Assembly: GCF_963678635.1 (NCBI RefSeq)
Contig: NC_087071.1
Span: 16,925,613-16,989,612, forward strand
Length of the DNA stretch: 64,000 nucleotides
Reading direction: 5' to 3'
DNA from: Symsagittifera roscoffensis
Lineage: Eukaryota; Xenacoelomorpha; Acoela; Convolutidae
Part shown: piece by piece, positions 55,615 to 64,000 of the stretch
Numbering within the stretch: position 1 is the stretch's first letter
Layout: every line of letters starts with the position of its first letter
The notes under the pieces: model-generated
What the model was told of the DNA's origin: nothing
Database searches by the model: none
Seen by the model: the letters and a program-made list of their open reading frames with translations, nothing else
Position numbers and translations under genes: made by a program

Positions 55615-55696
55615 ATAAAATGATTTTGAGGCGTGGAAGCAGCTCGGGCTCGCTTTGACCATTATCTTTGCCTTCATCGTTTCCGCTTTACTGTAA
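55615..55696 (+). pseudogene. Host gene, 3' part, C-terminal hydrophobic anchor
   Basis: Removing the element and one CTCGCC copy puts this segment in phase with the exon ending at 39,490. It passes a TAA at once and then reads NDFEAWKQ followed by LALTIIFAFIVSALL and a stop at 55,694. A hydrophobic stretch ending at the C-terminus is the form of a tail anchor. The TAA may be a lesion made before or after insertion. Together with the 5' part this suggests a tail-anchored membrane protein of about 250-280 residues. Confidence 0.45.
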
Positions 55697-56772
55697 GCCT
55701 ACACTTTTTTTACTTCAAGGTAAGAAACCCTATGAAAAATGTTTCCGCCACAAAACTGTGAAAAATAACATAAATTTGACCCCTTTTAGATTGGTTAATC
55801 CATAAAATCCATTAACTCCTCAAGTCCAATTTCTCCATGACCAGGAAAAATTTAGGTAAACGGGTTATAAAATCTGTTGATTCCTTTTTTACATTACCCT
55901 AAAACCAATTTTTATCGCGGTAACTCAAAAATTTTGAAAATTTTGTTCTGAGCGATGTTCTGGGTGTCTGTCAAAAATTGTGAAAAAGTGGATCACGAGA
56001 CTTATTTTTTTTTTCACGATAACCGGATAATTTTTATTAAATTTTAACAAATGTATTCGTTCAATTTCAATGTCTCAAAACAAAAAAATGATATTTTAAA
56101 ATTTGCGTTTTCTGGAAAAATCGAAATATCAAAATTTTGACATAAAAACTAGTCTGTTCATGATCTGCCTGGTTGAAAAAAAAGTTTTAATATGGGTAGT
56201 ACAAGTGTTAATTTGAAAGTTTGAATAGGGTGCTTAACTCGGAACTTTGGCAACTCTATAGTGCCAATCCCCCACAGATTGATATCGTACTTTCTTACCG
56301 ATAATGATACAAAACTTTTCAAGGATAACCAACAGTCGGTTGTTGTTTTTTGTTTGACCGTTCCTAATGCTCCTTGCACTGCTGGATTTGTCCTTTTCTT
56401 CAATCACATGGCACCTCCGGATTGATTGAAAATTTAGCATAAACGAGCGTAAGTACTCAAATAACCCTACAGTTCAGGTCCAAAAGAAACCACTACAGGT
56501 GATTGTTCTGATCAGTTATGATATAAAGGAATATATCTAACCTAAACCAACATGAAACTTAAAACGAGGCTTGTCTGCTAAATGTATGTTCTATACAGTT
56601 TTTGATTCTTTTTTTTCGTTTATTTGTAGTTTTTCCTTGGTTTTTAATTTAAGTATTTTTTGTTCTCGGTCATGTTTTGCTTAAGCAACGAAAGGACAGC
56701 CAATCAGCCATCCTTCGCGATGAATGAAATTGTGCTGTTTATTAAACTAAAAAACAAAATGAGGGATCCTGG
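55697..56772. other. Host flank between the two Mavericks
   Basis: No gene recognised. Two overlapping minus frames at 56,440-56,158 (68 and 81 codons) have no features I can interpret. The rest is AT-rich with short A and T runs. Confidence 0.4.
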
Positions 56773-56778
56773 GAGGCT

Positions 56779-57180
56779 AGTAGTATATGTGTGAGGCGAT
56801 CAGGGGGGGGGGTGCAGACCTCCATTTATTAAGATAGGGAATAGATTTCTTTTTTTACTTAAATAGGGAATAGGTTTCCTAATTTATTAAGATAGGGAAT
56901 GATAAGGTTTCAGAAAAATTTTTCGGCGCCCGACTTTATCATGTCCTAAAATCCTCTACACCAATCCGATAGGAATTAGATTTCTTAATGTGTTAGGATA
57001 TGTCTTTAATATTGTTCTAAACCATTTGAGTTTATTTTGAAAGTGTATGAAACTATGCTGAAACCTAATTGAAGCTTCGAAGAAGAAAAAAAGTTTGTCA
57101 GAAAAAAATTAAGTTACTGTAAATTGTTATTACAGTTGAAAAATAACATAAATCATTGCATTTTATGAAATTTTACTACA
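56779..57180. repeat. Left terminal repeat of Maverick element 2
   Basis: Resembles the left 600 bp of element 1: terminus, G-tract with tgcagacctcc, three ~30-bp subterminal units, and the later block gctgaaacctaattgaagcttcgaag matching element 1 near 40,010. The matching right repeat should lie past 64,000. Confidence 0.7.
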
Positions 57181-57195
57181 GTTTACAGGTTCAAC

Positions 57196-60100
57196 TTACA
57201 ATTTCAATGGCCCAGTATGTATTCTATCCTTAAGTACTTTCTTTTTCGGGTAAAAGTAACTGAGTCCTTTTTCAAATTGTTCATATGTTCCGACTAAATG
57301 GTTGGAGGTTTTGAATCCGAAATTTGCCGACTTCAAATTTATGGCTTCTTCATGAATTCGTCTGTGTGACTTTGGTTCATTACCAGTGTCTTCTAGCGTT
57401 CTTTTGTTGAGTCCTTCGCTATTAAATTTGAATGTGTCACTCTTACTATCATAGCAGCAATACGTCTTGCTGCACAGGCACAACATTTCAGTACAGCAAC
57501 ATTCTTCTTTGAAAAATCCGGGTTCTCGTTTGTCATGCTTTTTTTGAACAGCGCAAGTGGAAAAAGTTCTTATTTGCATCAGCTATAAAGTTGTCTCATC
57601 AATCATTTCGACAAATTAGTGTCCACTGAGCTTTCTTCTCAGGTAATATACAATCTTCCAGGTTATCTTCTGCTTTTACTAAAAAAAAGAGTCAGTGTCC
57701 ATCTCCAATTCCTCGAATTCATTCTCATCGCAATACTTGTGGAAGAAATTGTAGTATAACTCCAACATTCTTAGTTTGATGTAATGAAGAATGAAAAAGC
57801 CTACAAAAATTAGTTCTCTACGTTCAAAAATTGACTTCAATAATTCTACTTTTAAAATATCGGAGGAACATTTGAAAATGTGGGCTTCAACTCGTCGCGA
57901 ACTATTAAATCACTTTGCACATAGCCAAAAAGGAATCCGTTCTTCATTTTTTCAAGCAAAGAATTAGTGGACAGAAGTCTTTAATAAGGAAGCAGATTTT
58001 ACTGAACAATCTGTTTTAAAAAGCTCCCACCACTCACACTCCCATATTTAAGGAAAAATGTAACCTCTTTCTTTTATATACTCTCGTCTCAACTCATTCA
58101 TTTCTCGATTCTTAATTCGCATTTCAATATCTTGTTCTGACAAAGATGGACGGGTTTCTTGGCATGAGCAGAAGTGATAGTAGCAACTCATAGCTTCAAA
58201 TACTATTTTACGGTAATCGCAGTAGCAATCAACATGGAAACAGTCTGCTTTTTGGTTGTGTAAAAGCTCTCACTTGTACAATATGGTCTCAATTCTTGAT
58301 AGAAGGACATAACCATGTTCTCGAAATTTCTTGTTCTTCTATTTTCTAGATTTAAAGCGATCAGTTTCGGAGTAATACTCCCATCTTGTGTAAAGTCCGG
58401 TCGGCATCTCTTGGCATATTGAGAAGGGATATAATTGGCTAGCGTCAATTCCAACTATTGTCTTGCAAAAATATAAGTTTGATCGACAACAGCTTTTGGC
58501 GTAAAAACTATTGATGGACCACCTGTCATATCATCTCTAATTTTCTGACATAAATCCTTATCTTCTTCAAAGAACGAGTAGAATTTGTGATTCGTCGAAT
58601 TGTGTAAGCAGATATTTACAAGATTTGGAAGCGTGCATCCCAGTTTCAGCTTGTCAAACTCTTTATCAATTAAATTTTATCTTTTTTGGCATAGCTTCAA
58701 TCAAGAATAGGAACAACATCTATGTTGTTATACCTTCGTAAGAAGTCTTTGAAAGTAATCATGCTGTGTTGTTCCCAGATACTTTCAAATAAGAGTAGTT
58801 TTCGAAACCTATTAATGGAGCTGATTGATTACGCAACTTTTTTAGCGCACATTGGTGATCAAGTCCGCTTTTAAAAATTTTTTGTTACTCGTTGAAATCT
58901 TTCTCGAGAGGGTTGTAATTTCTCAGTTTGCTGAAAAAGGCTTCATATGGAGGCAAATCCGTACAATCAAGCTTGTCTGGACTGTCAAACTATTCAAACG
59001 GAAAAAACTTTTGGTTTCATAGGCTTTATAAGCTTCAGAAACGAATCCACTAATTTTTCTTCTCCAAAAAACTCCATTTTGTTTAGAAACTGTACATCTC
59101 CAATTGTGAATGATATGAAATCATTTGCTTTTCTAATGCTTTTTAATTTTTTTACCACATAACGGGATCGAATAAGAATTTATGAGGTTCAGATCGTATC
59201 TACCGATATTGAAATCGAACACCGGTAAGCTATTAACTTAGCGCTCTCAATGCTGTTTCAAGTCGATCAGTTGATTTTTTTTAGTTCTCAAGAATTGCGT
59301 CGACATTTCATCCTCCTCTATCTCTTCAAAACAATCATCTTCATAATCGAAGGCTTCTAATCTTGTATTTAGTGATCTAGCGTTGAGTTTATCAAAAAGT
59401 TTTTTAACTCGTTCATTGACAGTAATTTCTTGAAACCTGGTTTTCATTTATAACTTGTTTTTTTAGCCACAAGTTCCAAGTTTGAAACAAAATCAATTAT
59501 AAGGAGTTCTGGATCTTTTTCATACAAGAAATTTGGATCAAATTGAAAATTTGAAGATATTGAGACGAAAACGGGGACACGTTTTCCAATCCAAGTAGTA
59601 GTTTTGGTTGCTTTCACTTCGTCTGTGGGAACACAAATTGATTCGAAGTCAAAGATTGCTCCATTGTCAAATAGTTTCCAATCTTGAGTGTAAGGAATGT
59701 TGAATCCGTCGAGATTCTCGAATACTGTTTCCCCTAGTGTGTACGCGTTTTTGGGATAAATATGTCGCACTCTATCTATCTTGACAATTTAGAAGATGTC
59801 TGATGAAGTTGACTGATCTGTTGAAGAAACAGTCACAGCTGGGACATCGAAGGCACTTGAAAAAAGAATCAATATCTTTGGTGTGAATGCTATAGTTGTT
59901 AAACCTTAATAATTTCACGGTTTTTTTTCAAACTTTCCAACACTTCGCCTGACTAATTCTGCAACAGATTCTCCTTCTTGAATGTCAAAATCGAAAATGA
60001 ATATGTTGCGTTCAACTATTACCTCCAAGAAAGGTAGGTCTTCAATTGACACTCCACGAAAGTTCTTCGGATCGTGTCCAAATTCCGATACAAACTCTGT

Positions 60101-60250
60101 AAACAGCTGAGATGTATGAGCATCGAGGTTACTATGACCATGCAAATACCTTTTTAACGCACGGAAAAGGCAAAGATGATCTTTGTATGGTTGTTTATCT
60201 TTGTCCGACAAAAGACAGCTTACTGAATGGTTTTTCAGTAAATGCTCGTG
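57196..60250 (-). pseudogene. Maverick-type DNA polymerase B, main copy, internally deleted
   Basis: Family-B, protein-primed-type polymerase that replicates Mavericks. Minus-strand order: KPYKD-type start with CLFRALKRYLHG (about 60,205), a C2HC zinc finger CPSCDCFFNRSVNFIRH (about 59,840), the 3'-5' exonuclease I motif AIFDFES (59,662-59,640), then pieces of the central region at 59,440-58,470 (KLGCTLPNL, RDDMTGGPSIVF) and the palm (NMVMSFYQELRP). The catalytic M-D-T-D-S is at 57,702-57,688, and the C-terminus at 57,579-57,196 has Cys-rich CCCTEMLCLCSKTYCCYD and YEQFEKGLSYFYPKK. Many frameshifts and stops; an A/T-run frameshift directly follows the DTD motif. Between about 57,880 and 57,820 the region with the second palm motif is deleted. 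Confidence 0.85.
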
Positions 60251-61290
60251 TAATACATTCAATCGGTTAAAAAATTTCTCATTCATCACTTTGTTTGTCT
60301 TCTCATCGCCGAGATGTTTGGTTATCGTATGTCTGGATCTGTCCATAAATTGGTAACCGTACGAGCTGTTACCGAGAAGTTTCATCATCTCAGCAACAAC
60401 TCCAGAATGTGGATTCTCGTCTCCTTCTCGTCGAGCATCAAAACTGAATTGAATGAAGCTGTTGAAACATTTTCTAGGTGTGTACTCAACAAACCAATAA
60501 TCTTTTGTACATTGACGTCAAAGACATAGATTTTAAGAAGGGGTGTGATGATTGTGCCTTTTTCTAATTTAAAACCGAAAATCAGCATTCGTTGTGTGTT
60601 TTTCAGCAAATCATTTTCTTCGGCATAATTTTCATGTATTCTCCAATATCGTTACGGCAGACGTCAATACTTCAACTCGTCGGGAACTATTAAATTGCAT
60701 TGCACATAGCCAAAAAGAGATCCGTTTTTCATTTTTTCAATTAAAAAATCAGTGGACAGAGGTCTTTTATAATAAAGAAAATTTTACTGAACAATCTGTT
60801 TTAAAATGCTCCCACCACTCACACTCCCATATTTCCTGAAAATTGTAACCTCTTTCTTTTATATACTCTCGTCTCAACTCATCCGTTTCTGGATTCTTAA
60901 TTCCCTTTTCAATATCTTGTTGTGACAACTGACAAGGATGGACGGGTTATTTGGTATGAGCAGAAGTGATAGTTGCAACTCATAGCTTCAAATTCTGTTT
61001 TACAGTAATTGCAGGAGCAATCAACATGGAAACAGTCAGTTTTCGTCTGCTTTCCGGTTGTGTAAAAACTCTCAATTTTAAACTCTGGTCTCATTTCTTG
61101 ATAGAATGACATAACCATGCTCTCGAAATTTCTTTTTCTTATAATTTCTAGCTTTTAACCGATCAGTTTCAGAGTCATACTCCCACTTGTGTAAAGTACG
61201 GTCGGCATCTCTTGGCACATTAAGAATGGATATAAATGGCTAGCGTCAATTCCAACTGAAGTCTTGCAAAAATTTGACGAGTTATTTATT
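60251..61290 (-). pseudogene. Maverick DNA polymerase B, partial extra copy (palm region)
   Basis: A second copy of the middle of the polymerase lies upstream of the main copy. 60,660-61,280 repeats 57,880-58,470 (NMVMSFYQEMRP, ESFYTTGKQ, FHVDCSCNYCK). It then continues with LEKGTIITPLL and the palm motif LLGNSSYGYQFMDRSRHT (about 60,375), which the main copy has lost. At about 60,250 it joins, in one open frame (60,388-59,915), to the N-terminal region of the main copy. It lacks its own exonuclease and DTD motif. So neither copy has a full active site, and the order is palm, N-terminus, palm, C-terminus. Confidence 0.8.
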
Positions 61291-61900
61291 CAGTGATTTA
61301 TACTTACTTTGAATTTTTAGAAAAAAAAATATTTTTTTTTTCAATTTGTTATACAATGTATAGAACAATTGTTTTTTAGCATTAAAAAATTCAGAATAAG
61401 TTTGATTTAGTTGCTGTTGCTTGAAAAAAAGTAAGCAAACCAATTCGGTTTCAACTAATCAGAATTGACTACTATTAAAACTGATTTATTATTTGTTTTT
61501 TTTTTCATTATTTGAAAATTCTCTTTTAAAAAGCACTTGAATTTCCTCGAGGGACTCTACAAGAAAAAAAAAAGTTCCACTTCATTTTCTAATTGATGAA
61601 ATAGACGTTGTTTCTTACTTTTTTTTCACATTTTTTGGACATTTTTGTTGTCCAAAATAGGTTTCTCCGACTAAGTAAAGGAAATGTTTGCTTAGGTAAA
61701 CTCACCAAACCAAAGAAATTTTTTTAATTCACATATTGCGTATCAAAGCTTTGAACTTAAGGCTGAAATACACCTGACTAGGAAGGAAATTTAATTAATT
61801 CTGAAAAATTTGAAATTAATCAAAACGTTGTACGATAATATATCAAACAACCTTGACCGAAACTTGTAAAAACGCCACTGAAAGTTCTTTATTCATTCAT
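61291..61900. other. Noncoding stretch upstream of polymerase B
   Basis: AT-rich, with long A and T runs. CCAAT-type words (caaaccaattcgg, actaatcagaattg) lie at about 61,437-61,470, similar to those near genes E and F of element 1, so a shared promoter type is possible. Confidence 0.35.
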
Positions 61901-61924
61901 TTTTCAAAAAATTTTCAAAGCTCA

Positions 61925-62035
61925 AAATCCTGCTTGATCAGGTTTGGAATCAAAATTTGAGAGACTTGCTTTGAAAAATTCATCGAATTTGAGTTATCCT
62001 GTCAAAATTACGTCAAAATCAAAGAACCTGACAAT
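61925..62035 (+). pseudogene. Remnant of gene F in Maverick element 2
   Basis: Matches the reverse complement of 48,005-48,120, the C-terminal codons of gene F. Upstream codons are missing or unrecognisable, so only a 3' stub remains. Sequence beyond it (62,050-62,160) matches the gene F-gene E spacer of element 1. Confidence 0.6.
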
Positions 62036-62300
62036 CTAATCAAAAATCAGCAATTTTTTATTGATTACATACAAAAAGTTCAATTAACTTCATGAAAATT
62101 TTTTTGAAAATGCTACTTGTTTTAATTTTATTTTCTCTTGTTATTTATGTCGGCAATGTTTCTGATTTTGACAGCAAACTACTTTTGGTCAATTGTTTTT
62201 GCGATTGCTTTTCATTTTAACTACCGTCAACTGCCTCCTGTCTCAGCACTAAATCATTCTTGTTTTTACTCTGTACCTTTTACTCAACTTTTTGCTCAAA

Positions 62301-62771
62301 ATGATTTTCTCAGTGCAAAACAGCAACCTTCTGTACTCGGTAGAGTTTTCACCTGATCTAGTGAAATTCAAGTGCGAGTCTCTGGAGTTTTTTTGGTATG
62401 AATGGACATTCTAATCCCAATCTGGCATATGGTGAAAGTGAAAGCGAAGGGATTTCAACAAACCTCATAAAACACAAGTACCCATCGCAAAGAACCAACT
62501 TGGAACAATGCAAATGATGGAGGAAGTGTCCGCGCATGTGGGAATGAACTACCCCGAGATTCTTGCTTCTAAATATGTGGCTCAACCAGTCGACGTCTTC
62601 CTCTTTCCTTTGGAGGAGGAGATGGGATCAGCCGAAAACCGAATCACAATAGATGAAGATGAGGGCTTCTCATAAACAGTGAATTCTCCAGCTCCACGAC
62701 AACCACTACAACCTCGTCCAGCTCTGCATTCTATCGAGGACCTCCAGAGCTCTCAACAGCTTTTCGATTGA
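62301..62771 (+). pseudogene. Gene E homologue in Maverick element 2
   Basis: Starts MIFSVQNSNLLYSVEFSPDL like gene E, then loses frame near 62,365. The later part is readable in another phase (about 62,505 on: MNYPEILASKYVAQPVDV, a Glu-rich stretch, ITIDEDEGF) to a TAA near 62,674 and a final TGA at 62,769. Its lesions are at different places from those in the element 1 copy. The Pro-rich tail is shorter. Confidence 0.65.
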
Positions 62772-63004
62772 AATAATTGATGTTTGATTTTTATTTCGTT
62801 CTTTGTAATTAAATAATTTCTTTAATTTTATTTAATTATGAGAACAGATGAGAAGTTCACGGTGAACCATTAAAAAACAATTATAATACAACCTAATAAG
62901 CGCCCCAAATTTGCACACATGTTAAAAAACTTGTTTAAATTTTGCCCACATATTACATAACTGCTATATAAGTAATAATTACCTGATCGTTTTCTATATC
63001 TTGT

Positions 63005-63235
63005 CAAAGCAACTCAAACACTTTTTGCATTTTGTAGACAAGTGAAAAACTTTTCGCATTTTGTCGGAAAAAGTGAAACCCTTTTCGCATCTTGTCAAAA
63101 AAATTGAAACACTTTTCGCGTCTTGTCAAAAAAATTGAAACACTTTTCGCATTTTGTCAAAAAAAAATTGGAACCTTTTTCGCATTTTGTAGAAAAATGT
63201 GAATCAATTTCTGCAACTTGTTATAAAAATTGAAA
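63005..63235. repeat. ~32-bp minisatellite in Maverick element 2
   Basis: About seven units of cttttcgcattttgtcaaaaaaattgaaacac, the reverse complement of the unit at 46,345-46,655. Confidence 0.9.
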
Positions 63236-63479
63236 CCCAGCTTCTTGAAAATCAGAAGAAATTTTTACATCTTGTTTAGAAGTTTGTAGAAACTTTTGCC
63301 AAATCCTTCGTAACGGAAAAGTTTTTTCTTTCTCTTTAAAATTTTTGGTTATTTCGTAAACATATGAGAGATAATAGATGGACTATAAAAAGTTTTTTAT
63401 TTTTTTCATTGAAAAAATTACATGATCACTATTAACAAAACCAAAACAATCAATAAAACAGTCAATTATTTTTTAAAAA

Positions 63480-63950
63480 TCATGTTCATATTGTGAATTG
63501 TGCACAAACTCTTTCCTGAACAGCTGAAACGATAGCTGTGTGGAAGCTAGTTTCTGGTTAGTACAGAGATAAGGATATTTGCGTTTTTAGCGCAACATTC
63601 TTTTCTTTGCAACACTTGTCATTTTTTCAGCTCTTTTCCGTTTCAAATTGTGATGAACAGCGCAAAATTTGATCAAAAGTTGAAACAATCAGAAGTATGT
63701 GGAACTTAAGATTTTGCAAAGAACTGTAAGAATTGTGAGTAGAGACACAAAGCTTATGGGTTACTTAATAATTTTCGTAGAAATCACTAGAAACGGAAAT
63801 CAAAAGCGATTTTTGACAATATTTTGAATAAAAGCTTGGAAGAGCTTGACACATAGCAACAGCCATCTAAAACAAGGATTATTGCTAAGAGTTGTGGGTT
63901 TAGATAGGAACACTAACGCCTACACATTTCCATATTTGGAAATTTCACAC
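63480..63950 (-). pseudogene. Gene B homologue in Maverick element 2
   Basis: Reverse complement shows similarity to gene B at protein level: a Met-Ala start, AMCQALPSFYS, KSLLISVSSDFYE, CVSTHNS. Stops occur, one soon after SDFYE. The match continues into the following small basic frame near 63,540. Substitutions are frequent but reading-frame words are kept, arguing that gene B was under selection before decay. Confidence 0.55.
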
Positions 63951-64000
63951 AAAATACCATTTATAGTTCTATTTCCATTTATGGGTAATTGAATGACTCA

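Larger units (their letters stand above)
56779..64000. mobile_element. Maverick/Polinton-type element 2, incomplete in the window
   Basis: Starts AGTAGTATATGT at 56,779, followed by a ten-G tract and subterminal gtattaagatagggaatag-like repeats as in element 1. Contains a DNA polymerase B gene on the minus strand reading toward this end, then homologues of genes F, E and B and of the ~32-bp minisatellite, all in inverted orientation compared with element 1. The right end lies beyond the window. GAGGCT (56,773-56,778) is the predicted 6-bp target duplication. All recognised genes are damaged. Confidence 0.8.

Noticed and set aside
1-64000. CRISPR arrays, bacterial operons, ribosome binding sites or rho-independent terminators
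   Set aside because: Nothing of bacterial type is present; the repeats lack spacer structure and the elements are eukaryotic.

Overview
The window looks like a repeat-dense stretch of an AT-rich metazoan genome, most likely a nematode. That guess rests on the TTTTCAG-type splice acceptor, the Polinton/Maverick polymerase, and a non-LTR element ending in a TAC-type microsatellite; it is an inference. I see no intact host gene of known function. Almost everything is transposon, transposon remnant or satellite, and nearly every coding region carries stops or frameshifts. A 200-base run of N (38,441-38,640) is an assembly gap.

Region 1 (about 0.5-15.9 kb) is one large decayed Ty3/gypsy-type retroelement on the minus strand. 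It has a long gag, then aspartic protease, reverse transcriptase, RNase H and integrase, then an env-like region with a membrane anchor. Its plus strand is strikingly G/T-rich from end to end. I could not find a matching LTR pair.

Region 2 (18.2-30.3 kb) is satellite-like: several degenerate tandem families, a nearly perfect 3,804-bp tandem duplication (20,321-27,928), and a ~440-bp repeat family interrupted by non-LTR reverse-transcriptase fragments. Region 3 (31.0-37.0 kb) holds two longer copies of that non-LTR element, head to tail.

Region 4 (38.6-55.7 kb) is the most interesting. A Maverick/Polinton-type element (39,491-55,608, 16.1 kb) sits in a small multi-exon host gene and is bounded by a 6-bp direct repeat, CTCGCC, the target-duplication length expected of Mavericks. 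Its right part is an inverted duplicate of its own left arm plus about 1 kb of the adjacent host gene, so a second, inverted copy of host DNA now lies inside the element's boundaries. The core (43.0-49.5 kb) carries at least six small genes I cannot name, with arrays of CCAAT-type boxes between several of them; no polymerase remains.

Region 5 (56.8 kb to the window end) is a second, related Maverick. It starts with the same terminal AGTAGTATATGT, carries a rearranged protein-primed-type DNA polymerase B gene on the minus strand, and then inverted homologues of the small genes and minisatellite of the first element. Comparing the two suggests that the first element lost its polymerase half when the inverted duplication replaced it.
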